NCBI RefSeq assembly: GCF_029639405.1
Contig: NZ_CP121273.1
Span: 62,001 to 126,000 of the forward strand
Direction: 5' to 3'
Length of the DNA stretch: 64,000 bases
Origin: Microbacterium proteolyticum
GTDB lineage: Bacteria; Actinomycetota; Actinomycetes; Actinomycetales; Microbacteriaceae
Shown: positions 25,819-33,086 of the stretch, in pieces
How positions within the stretch are numbered: the first letter of the stretch is position 1
Layout: the number at the start of each line of letters is the position of its first letter
Notes under the pieces: model-generated
The model's input: only the letters and a program-made list of their open reading frames with translations
The model's database searches: none
Told to the model about the DNA's origin: nothing
Translations under genes and position numbers: made by a program

Positions 25819-26523
25819 TTACTGTGACAGTTCGCGGTCGAGCCGGTCCAGGAGCACTTCGAGGGACACTTCGAATTCTTCTTGGCTGCGGTCCTGACTG
25901 AGCAGGGGACGCAGCCGCACCACTTCATCGGCGTTGTCCAGCGAGATGCTGCCGTCGTGTTGCGGGATGCTCGCGTCCCCTTCGTCCAGCGGTTCCTCCA
26001 CCGGGCCCGTCTGAGCCCCACGGACCGCGGATTCCAGAAGGAGTTGTCCGAGCAGGAAGCTGCTGAAGGACCGGTAGGCGCCGACGGCCTGCGCGTCGGT
26101 GAACCCTTGGCCGATCAGGGCGGTCAGGAACGTGTTGACGACCTCGACGCTGCGCAGCGGAGGGCGCAGCCAGGGCGCCGCCGGGTGCCGGGTGGCCACC
26201 AGGGGGAAGGCCATGGGGTGGTCCATCGCGATCCGGCGGACCTCGTGGGCAACGGTCTGCAAGAAGGCCTGCCAATGCGCCCCGGTCTCTTTCTCGAGCG
26301 CGGATGTCAGGTCGCTCATCAGCAGCGCGACCACCGCCTCAAGGAGGTCCTCCTTGCCATGCACGTGCCGATACAGCGACATCGCTTCGGTATCCAGTCG
26401 GTGCGCCAGGGTCCGCATCGACAAGCCCTGCGCGCCCGATTCGTCGATCATCTCCAGCGCGTTCTTCACGATCAGCTCGCGGCTGAGTCCTTTGGGCGAC
26501 GATCCCGCCGCGCTTTTACTCAC
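25819..26523 (-). CDS. TetR-family regulator with TetR C-terminal domain
   Basis: A 234-residue repressor. The N-terminal HTH (LIVKNALEMIDESGAQGLSMRT and AMSLYRHVHGKEDLL) is typical TetR, and the long C-terminal ligand domain resembles TetR_C of tetracycline-type repressors. The GTG at 26523 has GGAGG 6 bases upstream. A 13-bp perfect inverted repeat at 26616-26647 lies between it and the divergent membrane gene at 26771 and is the probable operator for both. The ligand is unknown. Confidence 0.85.
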   Translation of the reverse strand: MSKSAAGSSPKGLSRELIVKNALEMIDESGAQGLSMRTLAHRLDTEAMSLYRHVHGKEDLLEAVVALLMSDLTSALEKETGAHWQAFLQTVAHEVRRIAMDHPMAFPLVATRHPAAPWLRPPLRSVEVVNTFLTALIGQGFTDAQAVGAYRSFSSFLLGQLLLESAVRGAQTGPVEEPLDEGDASIPQHDGSISLDNADEVVRLRPLLSQDRSQEEFEVSLEVLLDRLDRELSQ

Positions 26524-26615
26524 AAAGCACCTCCATGTCAATCCTCGCCTCACGGTCGCCGCAGGCCGCTTACGGTGTACGCAGGGCGCGGACCCTCCGG
26601 AACCCGGCCAGCCGG

Positions 26616-26647
26616 AACTAGGTGCGAAGAGACGTTCGCACCTAGTT
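26616..26647. promoter_or_regulatory. TetR-type operator, 13-bp perfect inverted repeat
   Basis: AACTAGGTGCGAA and TTCGCACCTAGTT are exact reverse complements separated by GAGACG. The site lies 93 bases before the TetR gene on one side and 124 bases before the membrane gene on the other. Confidence 0.75.
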
Positions 26648-26770
26648 CACACGCATCACAAATGAATCACAACGTCAGCGACGCGCGGTCCTTCCCGGCG
26701 TCGTGATCCTCGACAAGGCAGCGTCCGCGTCATCTCGCATGGGCCGCGGAACGAGAAGTGAGAAGAGCTC

Positions 26771-27427
26771 ATGTCAGATAACCGCACGAACGACTCTTAC
26801 GACCGGCGGGACACGACGTCCCCGTCCGCGACTGCCGCTCATGCGGTCGGTGGCGGGGGCAGCACCCGTGAGGAGGTGCTGGAGAGGGAAAAGGAACAGT
26901 TCGGGGGGATGAAGTTCGGTTCCGCGTTCTTCGGCTGGCTGACCGCCACCGGCACCGCCGTCCTCCTCACCGCGCTGCTGGCTGCGACCGGCACCGCCGT
27001 CGGATTGGGCAACCAGGTCGACCCGGGCGAGGCCGCCGATGCCGCAGCGGAGAACGCGGCCACGATCGGCATCATCGGCGGGATCGTGATTGCCCTGATC
27101 CTGCTGATCGCGTATTTCTGCGGCGGATATGTCGCCGGGCGGATGGCACGTTTCGACGGCGTCAAGCAGGGAATCGCGGTGTGGCTGTGGGCCATCATCA
27201 TCGCCGTGGTGCTGGCGATCATCACCGCCGTCGCCGGTGCCCAGTTCAACGTGCTCGGCAACCTGAACAGCTTCCCCCGCATCCCCATCGGCGAGGGCGA
27301 TCTCACCGCGGGCAGCATCATCACCGCCATCGTCGCGGCGCTGATCGCGCTCGGCGGTGCGATCCTCGGCGGCCTCGCCGGGATGCGCTACCACCGCCGT
27401 GTCGATAGGGCCGGCCTCGGCCGCTGA
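26771..27427 (+). CDS. Hypothetical four-helix membrane protein
   Basis: A 218-residue protein with a polar 45-residue N-terminal region ending in a charged helix (REEVLEREKEQFGG). Four membrane helices follow: FFGWLTATGTAVLLTALL, IIGGIVIALILLIAYFCGGYVAGRMAR, AVWLWAIIIAVVLAII and IITAIVAALIALGGAILGGLAG. The Gly-rich YFCGGYVAGRMARFDG resembles the DUF/YrzE-like stress membrane proteins. It starts a run of three envelope-stress genes and lies divergent from the TetR gene. Confidence 0.7.
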   Translation: MSDNRTNDSYDRRDTTSPSATAAHAVGGGGSTREEVLEREKEQFGGMKFGSAFFGWLTATGTAVLLTALLAATGTAVGLGNQVDPGEAADAAAENAATIGIIGGIVIALILLIAYFCGGYVAGRMARFDGVKQGIAVWLWAIIIAVVLAIITAVAGAQFNVLGNLNSFPRIPIGEGDLTAGSIITAIVAALIALGGAILGGLAGMRYHRRVDRAGLGR

Positions 27428-27486
27428 CCCACCACACCCTGAGCTCCCGGGCGCCCGTATCGGGAAGAAAGAAGAGAACCATCACC

Positions 27487-28278
27487 ATGATTGACACCAC
27501 CAACATCAACGACCTGATCGGCGCCGACGTGTACGGCTCCGACGACGAGAAGATCGGCTCGGTCGGCCAGGTATATGTCGACGCCGAAGCACAGACCCCG
27601 ACGTGGGTCACCATCAAGACCGGCCTGTTCGGCACCTCGGAAACCTTCGCCCCGCTGGACGACGCGTCTTTCGATGGTTACCAGGTCCGTGTCGCATACC
27701 CGAAAGATACGGTCAAGGACGCCCCGCGAATTGACAGCGACGGGGAGATCAGCCGCGAAGAAGAAGACGCGCTATACACCTACTACGGCAACGGCACCGC
27801 CGCCCCTGACGCGGCACTGTATGACCAGGACATCGACCGGGGCAACGCCGCTCCCCGTGACACGGAGGGCTACGACACCTCCGGTCCCACCACCGGCGAT
27901 GCGATGACCCGGTCTGAGGAGCAGCTGCACGTCGGAACAGAGAAGGTCGAGACCGGCCGAGCCCGGCTGCGCAAGCACATCGTCACCGAGCAGGTCACCA
28001 AGACCGTCCCGGTCAGCCACGAAGAGATCACCGTCACCCGCGAACCCATCACCGACGCCAACCTCGGCGACGCGATGGCCGGCGGGGAGCTCACCTCGGA
28101 GGAGCACGAAGTGGTCCTCACCGGGGAGCGAGTCGTCACCAGCAAGGAAACCGTCCCGGTCGAGCGCGTCAGACTCGGCACCGAGACGGTCACCGACCAG
28201 CAGCAGGTCACCGAAGACGTGTCTCACGAAGAGATCGAGCTGATCGACCCCGACGCGGACAGCACCCCTTCGAAGTAG
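27487..28278 (+). CDS. PRC-barrel and DUF2382 (YsnF-like) stress protein
   Basis: A 263-residue soluble acidic protein. Residues about 1-90 are a PRC-barrel (LIGADVYGSDDEKIGSVGQ, TWVTIKTGLFG). A disordered acidic linker leads to a C-terminal DUF2382 domain from about residue 140 (RSEEQLHVGTEKVETGRARL, VTEQVTKTVPVSHEE). This combination is common in actinobacterial general-stress proteins; the biochemical role is not known. A second DUF2382 protein lies at 29389. AAGAAAGAAGAGAA upstream is the ribosome-binding region, and a hairpin follows. Confidence 0.88.
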   Translation: MIDTTNINDLIGADVYGSDDEKIGSVGQVYVDAEAQTPTWVTIKTGLFGTSETFAPLDDASFDGYQVRVAYPKDTVKDAPRIDSDGEISREEEDALYTYYGNGTAAPDAALYDQDIDRGNAAPRDTEGYDTSGPTTGDAMTRSEEQLHVGTEKVETGRARLRKHIVTEQVTKTVPVSHEEITVTREPITDANLGDAMAGGELTSEEHEVVLTGERVVTSKETVPVERVRLGTETVTDQQQVTEDVSHEEIELIDPDADSTPSK

Positions 28279-28287
28279 ACCCCCCCT

Positions 28288-28329
28288 GTCGTGCCGGTCA
28301 GTTCAGAGCGGGCTCCTGGCCGGCACGAC
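28288..28329 (+). terminator. Hairpin after the PRC/DUF2382 gene
   Basis: GTCGTGCCGG (28288-28297) pairs with CCGGCACGAC (28320-28329), 10 bp perfect. There is no T tract. Confidence 0.6.
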
Positions 28330-28429
28330 TTCACCCACCCCTGACCCCGCCGCAACAATCGCAATTCCGTTGACACCCTCGAGCCCACTCGGTGTGCGTC
28401 ACCAATCCCTCTGAAAGAGAGTCACCACT

Positions 28430-29206
28430 ATGAATATCCCTGTCATCCTGCAGGACGCGTTGGCCGCGGTCATCACGTTCGTCCCGCTCGCCCTGTTGTT
28501 CCTGCTGATCCTGATCGTCGGCCTCATCGTCGCGAAGCTCATCTCCAAGGGGCTGGAGAAGCTCCTCGAAAAGGTCGGCTTCGACCGTCTTGTCGAACGC
28601 GGCGGAATCAAGAAGGCACTGGCCAAGTCGAAACTGGACGCGTCCGACATCGTCGGGAAGATCGTCTACTACACGCTCGTGCTGTTCGTGCTGCAGTTCG
28701 CGTTCGGTGTGTTCGGACCCAACCCGGTCAGCGACCTGCTGGAAGGCATCATCGGGTTCCTGCCGAAGATCATCGTCGCGATCATCATCATCGTGATCGC
28801 CGCCGCCATCGCCGCCGGCGCGAAGGGGCTCATCCAGAACACCCTGGGCGGGCTGTCGTACGGGAAGATCCTCGCCAACATCGTCGCGATCTTCATCCTG
28901 TTCCTCGGTGTCACCGCCGCGCTGAACCAGATCGAGGTCGCCACGACCGTCACCACCCCGATCCTCATCGCCGTGCTCGCGATCATCGCCGGTGTGATCA
29001 TCGTCGGCGCCGGTGGTGGACTGATCAAGCCCATGCAGCAGCGTTGGGAAGCGATGCTGACCAAGGCCGAAGAAGAGGCGCCGAAGATCCAGCAGGAAGC
29101 CAAGAACGCGCCCAGCGTTACGGAGCAGGCCAAGCAGGCGAAGGACCAGGTCCAGAACGCCACCCGCACCCAGCCGCAGCGTCCCACGCTGCCGCCCCGG
29201 GTCTGA
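28430..29206 (+). CDS. Conserved TM-helix protein related to small mechanosensitive channels
   Basis: A 258-residue protein with about five membrane helices (16-40, 80-100, 112-135, 145-170, 180-205). The amphipathic ISKGLEKLLEKVGFDRLVERGG, repeated TM_helix (PF05552-like) segments and AKGLIQNTLGGLSYGKILANIV are typical of CmpX-like MscS relatives. The C-terminal 60 residues are polar and Gln/Lys/Pro-rich, without the MscS beta domain. It is probably an osmotic or envelope-stress factor. Confidence 0.8.
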   Translation: MNIPVILQDALAAVITFVPLALLFLLILIVGLIVAKLISKGLEKLLEKVGFDRLVERGGIKKALAKSKLDASDIVGKIVYYTLVLFVLQFAFGVFGPNPVSDLLEGIIGFLPKIIVAIIIIVIAAAIAAGAKGLIQNTLGGLSYGKILANIVAIFILFLGVTAALNQIEVATTVTTPILIAVLAIIAGVIIVGAGGGLIKPMQQRWEAMLTKAEEEAPKIQQEAKNAPSVTEQAKQAKDQVQNATRTQPQRPTLPPRV

Positions 29207-29223
29207 TCGCCCCGGAACACCGC

Positions 29224-29261
29224 GTGGTGCTGGTCCCGCTCCCTGGCGGGGCCAGCACCAC
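29224..29261 (+). terminator. Hairpin after the TM-helix gene
   Basis: GTGGTGCTGG...CCAGCACCAC form a 10-bp stem, extended on the inside by TCCCGC and GCGGGG pairing. It is followed by CCCTCTCTG. Confidence 0.6.
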
Positions 29262-29284
29262 CCCTCTCTGACAGGAAACCACCC

Positions 29285-29392
29285 ATGCACAAGCTGATCC
29301 GCTTACTTCCGATCCTTCTTCCCCTGGCGCTGAAGCTGTTCCGATCGCGGCCGGGTGGTCGCCAGGCCGGCCCGCCCGCACCGCGGCGATGA
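29285..29392 (+). CDS. 35-residue basic hydrophobic peptide
   Basis: ATG at 29285 with CAGGAAACC upstream encodes MHKLIRLLPILLPLALKLF followed by a basic Arg/Pro/Gly tail. It ends at a TGA that overlaps the ATG of the DUF2382 gene (ATGA). The overlap, ribosome-binding site and hydrophobic helix argue that it is translated. Small proteins of this shape occur next to DUF2382 genes, but I cannot name a family. Confidence 0.55.
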   Translation: MHKLIRLLPILLPLALKLFRSRPGGRQAGPPAPRR

Positions 29393-29769
29393 CCCCGACC
29401 GACGATCCGGAACTGGTGCGACACGAGGAACACCTTCACGTCAGCACCGAAACAGTCCCCGTCGAGGCGATCCGAATCGAGAAGGTCATCGTCACCGAAA
29501 CGCGCACGTTCACCGCAGACGTGCGCCGCGAGGAACTCCGCATCACCCGCGCACCCATCACCGGCCAGAACAGTCGGAGCTCGGTATCGTCGAACGCACC
29601 GACGCTACCGATCGTGATCGTCTTGCGCGAAGAACAGCTGACCGTCACCACCCGCATCGTTCCGGTCGAGAAGATCACCGTGAACGTCGCCAACGTCATT
29701 AGCGAACAGCACGTCAGCGAACCCATCCGACATGAACACGTCGACGTCGTCGAACACCGCCTTCCATGA
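29389..29769 (+). CDS. DUF2382 (YsnF-like) domain protein
   Basis: A 126-residue protein made of two half-repeats, EEHLHVSTETVPVEAIRIEKVIVTET and REEQLTVTTRIVPVEKITVN, the DUF2382 core also seen in the C-terminal part of 27487-28278. There is no PRC-barrel here. It is translationally coupled to the 35-residue peptide. It is a presumed stress protein with no known activity. Confidence 0.75.
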   Translation: MTPTDDPELVRHEEHLHVSTETVPVEAIRIEKVIVTETRTFTADVRREELRITRAPITGQNSRSSVSSNAPTLPIVIVLREEQLTVTTRIVPVEKITVNVANVISEQHVSEPIRHEHVDVVEHRLP

Positions 29770-29914
29770 CCGCGGCGTGGGCTAGTGCCGCCGGCCATCA
29801 GTCGTCAGCTCCGCCCGGAGACCCGCGGAATCACCATGTCCGGGTGAGGTTCTACGAAGGTTGCAGGCAAGCATGGAACACCACCGGCTGGCACGGACGA
29901 GCGCGGGAGGCGAA

Positions 29915-30124
29915 ATGAGTGCGCGCATCTACCAGGTCATGGTTCGTGGCCGGATGAGCCCCGCGCTGACGGACTCGTTCACTGCGTTTGAGATCGACAC
30001 CGACACGGACGGACTGACACGACTGATTGGCGACGTGCCCGACCAGTCGCACCTCCTGGGGCTGCTTACCGCCTTGAACGACCTCCACATCGAGATCGTC
30101 TCCGTCAACCCCGTAGCCCGCTGA
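29915..30124 (+). CDS. Small hypothetical protein
   Basis: A 69-residue protein: MSARIYQVMVRGRMSPALTD, then a beta-alpha pattern ending LLTALNDLHIEIVSVNPVAR. GGGAGG precedes the ATG at 29915. This resembles short actinobacterial proteins that follow stress genes, with an ACT-like or ferredoxin-like flavour, but no family is certain. It is the last gene before the mobile region. Confidence 0.6.
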   Translation: MSARIYQVMVRGRMSPALTDSFTAFEIDTDTDGLTRLIGDVPDQSHLLGLLTALNDLHIEIVSVNPVAR

Positions 30125-30172
30125 CACCAAGACCTGCGCTGACAAACACCACCGCCCGCCGGACCCCATCGG

Positions 30173-30321
30173 TGTCTCGAATATGTACAGCTAAATGAGA
30201 CATGATGAGCGATGCGTCAAAGGGTGCCGTCGTCACACAATTTCGGGCGCTGAGAACGTCTCGAAAAGTTGCCTCATCGCGCTCTGCCTCACGGGGTCGC
30301 GCGACAGGAGTTTGTGAGGCA
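30173..30321. other. res-like recombination region upstream of a resolvase
   Basis: Two spaced inverted repeats precede the serine recombinase gene: TGTCTC...GAGACA (30173-30202, 30 bp overall) and TGCCTCAC...GTGAGGCA (30285-30321). An intermediate half-like CGTCTCGAAAAGTTGCCTCA lies at 30257-30276. The three-part arrangement matches res sites of Tn3-type resolvases, which bind dimers at subsites I, II and III next to tnpR. Confidence 0.6.
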
Positions 30322-30331
30322 TGCTGATCGG

Positions 30332-30928
30332 GTGAGGCTTCTCGGGTACACGCGCGTGAGCACCGTCAGTCAGGACGCGCGCCTGCAACTCGACGCCCTG
30401 GGCGCGACGGGTGTTGAGGCGAGGGACGTCTTCTCAGACGTGACCTCGGGCAGCCGTGCCGCGGTGCAGCGGCCAGGGATGAAGAGACTTCTGGAGTACG
30501 CGGAGCCCGGCGACACGGTGGTCGTCTGGCGCATCGACCGACTCGGGCGCTCCCTCATCGACGTGCTGAACACGGTGAACCTGCTGCGCGAGAAGGACGT
30601 GAAGGTTCGATCGATTTCGGATGGCATCGACCCCGAGACCTCGTCCGGGCGGATGATGCTGGGCATGCTCGCGACGCTGGCGGAGTACGAGCGTGAACTG
30701 ATCACCGAGCGAGTCAACGCCGGCATCGCCGCGGCGAAGCAGGCTGGCACGCGCTTCGGCCGGCCACCCGTGGATCCGGGCGTCGTGAAGGAGAAGCTTG
30801 CGATCGTGCGAGACGCGCGCGCGAAGGGACGCACCGCCGAAGACGCAGCCCGACTGGTCGGATGGTCCAGAGCGACGCTCTACCGTCATCAGCACGCCAC
30901 CGGCACCCCGGCAGCGGTCGGCGACTAG
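30332..30928 (+). CDS. tnpR: Serine recombinase (resolvase/invertase, TnpR type)
   Basis: A 198-residue recombinase. The catalytic Ser10 lies in YTRVSTVSQD, with the WRIDRLGRSL and GMLATLAEYERELITERV helix motifs and a C-terminal Hin-type HTH (AEDAARLVGWSRATLYRH). It starts at the GTG 30332, which gives the usual RLLGYTRVS N terminus. It resolves cointegrates or inverts DNA at the res-like region just upstream. It precedes a truncated transposase, so both are probably the remnant of one transposon. Confidence 0.92.
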   Translation: MRLLGYTRVSTVSQDARLQLDALGATGVEARDVFSDVTSGSRAAVQRPGMKRLLEYAEPGDTVVVWRIDRLGRSLIDVLNTVNLLREKDVKVRSISDGIDPETSSGRMMLGMLATLAEYERELITERVNAGIAAAKQAGTRFGRPPVDPGVVKEKLAIVRDARAKGRTAEDAARLVGWSRATLYRHQHATGTPAAVGD

Positions 30929-30935
30929 ATGTGCC

Positions 30936-31370
30936 ATGGACGCGCTGGCCCGGTGGCGGATCCTGCGTCTCCATGTCGAGGATGACATTCCCCTGGCCAC
31001 GCTGGTCAGGGAGACCGGAATCGGTCTGCGCACCCTTCAACGCTGGAACCATGACTACGCGGTGGCGGGGATCGACGGGCTGAAACCGAGCGCGCGAGCG
31101 GACGCGGGGACCCGGCGCACCGACCCAGACCTGGTCGCGTTCGTTGAGCAGCTCGGACTCACCAAACCGCGTCCCGGGATGACGGCCTTGCACCGGCTCG
31201 CCATGGCCGAGGCCGACCGCATCGGGTGCGCCCGTCCAAGCTATTCGACGGTCCGGTCGATCCTGCACCGCCTTGACCCGGCACTCGTGACCCTCGCGCT
31301 GGACGGCCCAGCCGCGTACCGGGACCGACACGAGCTAGTGTTCCGCCGCCGACCGCGAGCCTACAAGTAA
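30936..31370 (+). pseudogene. N-terminal fragment of an integrase-core transposase
   Basis: 144 residues with two helix-turn-helix segments (PLATLVRETGIGLRTLQRWN and TALHRLAMAEADRIG...SYSTVRSIL), ending in AAYRDRHELVFRRRPRAYK. Full-length Mu/Tn552-type and IS481-like transposases continue from this point into the DDE core, typically with ...WQADHT. The DDE domain is absent, so the gene is cut. The stop lies inside the palindrome AAGTAAGG-TGAC-CCTTACTT (31365-31384), suggesting a junction at that dyad. Confidence 0.75.
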
Positions 31371-31474
31371 GGTGACCCTTACTTCAACCCATCGCGGCGG
31401 CCCGCGGACGCGGAGTGAGCAGAAGCGGGCACGAAGGCACCGAACGCAAGACGTCCACCCCCATTGCGGCGTGC

Positions 31475-31488
31475 ACTCATTAATGAGT
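31475..31488. promoter_or_regulatory. TetR-type operator upstream of the fatty-acid cassette
   Basis: ACTCATTAATGAGT is a perfect 14-bp palindrome 26 bases before the TetR gene start. AT-rich 14-16-bp dyads in this position are typical for FadR/AcrR-like autorepression. Confidence 0.65.
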
Positions 31489-31514
31489 ACGATCCATTTC
31501 AGAAGGAGGAACGG

Positions 31515-32168
31515 ATGTCCGCTACGAACGCAGTCAGTCGAAGGTCGAGGTCGATGGAGGCCAAGCAGCGGCGGATCTCCGAGGCGGCAGCCGAACTGTT
31601 CGACGCCGAGGGCTTCAGCGCCGTGACCACCCAGCAGATCTCGGACCGGGCAGACGTGGCCGCAGGCACTCTGTTCCGGTACGCCGCTTCGAAGAGCGAG
31701 TTGCTGTTGATGGTCTACAACTCCAAGCTCGACGAGGCGCTTCGCGAGGGCCTGGAGCGCGCCGAATCGGTCAGCGACCCGGTCGAGGCCGTGGTCGCGT
31801 TGGTCGAGCCGCTCGTGACACGGGCGAGCGAGTCGCCGGAGAACGCGGCCACCTACCAGCGCGAGCTGCTCTTCGGGTCGCCGTCCGAGAGATTCCGGCT
31901 CGAGGGCCTCGCTCACGTGCAGGCCTTCGAGGAAGCACTCGCCGCGCGCCTGGTCGACAGCGACCGAGGACGCGGGGTGACCGACGACCACGACGCCGCA
32001 CGCGTCGCGAGCAGCTCCGTCTTCGCCGTGGTCCATCTCGCAATCGCTCGGCTGTACACCGGCGCCCACCGCGGACACGATCTGCGAGACGACCTCCGCC
32101 ACCAGATCGCGCAGATCGTGCGGGGGCTGGCGGCGACCCGCGAGGCAACCGGCGAACGTCGACCATGA
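31515..32168 (+). CDS. TetR-family regulator of the fatty-acid cassette
   Basis: A 217-residue protein. The HTH is clear (AKQRRISEAAAELFDAEGFS, TTQQISDRADVAAGTLFRYAASKSELL). The C-terminal domain is helical and unassigned. The ATG at 31515 has AAGGAGGA upstream. It is followed after 34 bases by a hydroxyacyl-CoA dehydrogenase and oleate hydratase on the same strand, so its ligand is probably a fatty acid or acyl-CoA. Confidence 0.88.
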   Translation: MSATNAVSRRSRSMEAKQRRISEAAAELFDAEGFSAVTTQQISDRADVAAGTLFRYAASKSELLLMVYNSKLDEALREGLERAESVSDPVEAVVALVEPLVTRASESPENAATYQRELLFGSPSERFRLEGLAHVQAFEEALAARLVDSDRGRGVTDDHDAARVASSSVFAVVHLAIARLYTGAHRGHDLRDDLRHQIAQIVRGLAATREATGERRP

Positions 32169-32202
32169 CAACCACACAGAACAGGAAATGAAGGAGAGCA
32201 GA

Positions 32203-33060
32203 ATGAGCAGCATCCACAAGGTCACAGTCCTCGGCACCGGCGTCCTGGGATCGCAGATCGCGTTCCAGACGGCGTTCAGCGGCTTCGACGTCGTCGCCTA
32301 CGACATCAGTGACGAGATTCTCGAGAAGGCGAAGTCACGTTTCTCGTCACTGGCAGAGACCTACAAGCAGGACGGCGTCGCCGGGGCCGCCGAGGGGAAG
32401 GCGGAGAAGGCGCTCGAGAACCTGACGTATTCCTCCGACCTGGCAGACGCCGTCAAGGACGCGGATCTGGTGATCGAGGCGATCCCCGAGGTCTTGAAGC
32501 TGAAGCAGGAGACCTACGAGAAGCTCGCCGAGGTGGCGCCGGAGAAGACGATCTTCGCGACCAATTCCTCGACGCTGCTGCCCAGCGACATGAAGGACTT
32601 CACCGGCCGGCCGCAGAAGTTCCTCGCTCTGCACTTCGCCAATCAGGTCTGGAAGTTCAACACCGGAGAGGTGATGGGAACGGACGAGACCGACCCCGCC
32701 GTCTTCGATGAGATCGTCGACTTCGCGGCCGAGATCGGCATGGTGCCGATTCCGATCCACAAGGAGAAGGCAGGTTACGTCCTGAACTCTCTCCTGGTGC
32801 CCTTCCTGAACGCCGCAGCCGAGCTCGCCGCCGGCGGATACGCGGAGCCGCATGACGTCGACAAGGTCTGGCGCATCGCGACCGGCGCCCCCATGGGGCC
32901 GTTCCAGATCTACGACGTCATCGGGCTGACCACGCCGTACAACATCATGTCGCACGGCAGCCCGGAGGCTCAGAAGATCGCCGCCTGGTTGAAGGAGAAC
33001 TACATCGACAAGGGCAAGCTCGGCATCTCGACGGGCCACGGCTTCTACGACTACGAGTGA
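32203..33060 (+). CDS. 3-hydroxyacyl-CoA (3-hydroxybutyryl-CoA) dehydrogenase
   Basis: A 285-residue NAD-dependent enzyme. The Rossmann motif GTGVLGSQIA is near residue 12 and D-I-S after strand 2 binds NAD ribose. The catalytic His lies in LALHFANQVW, and the C-terminal dimerisation domain has HKEKAGYVLNSLLVPFLNAA and GAPMGPFQIYDVIGL. It oxidises 3-hydroxyacyl-CoA. The start at 32203 has AAGGAGAG upstream. Placed between TetR and oleate hydratase, it may act on hydroxylated fatty-acid derivatives. Confidence 0.9.
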   Translation: MSSIHKVTVLGTGVLGSQIAFQTAFSGFDVVAYDISDEILEKAKSRFSSLAETYKQDGVAGAAEGKAEKALENLTYSSDLADAVKDADLVIEAIPEVLKLKQETYEKLAEVAPEKTIFATNSSTLLPSDMKDFTGRPQKFLALHFANQVWKFNTGEVMGTDETDPAVFDEIVDFAAEIGMVPIPIHKEKAGYVLNSLLVPFLNAAAELAAGGYAEPHDVDKVWRIATGAPMGPFQIYDVIGLTTPYNIMSHGSPEAQKIAAWLKENYIDKGKLGISTGHGFYDYE

Positions 33061-33086
33061 CCAAGGAACAGAGAAGGAAGAAAAAG

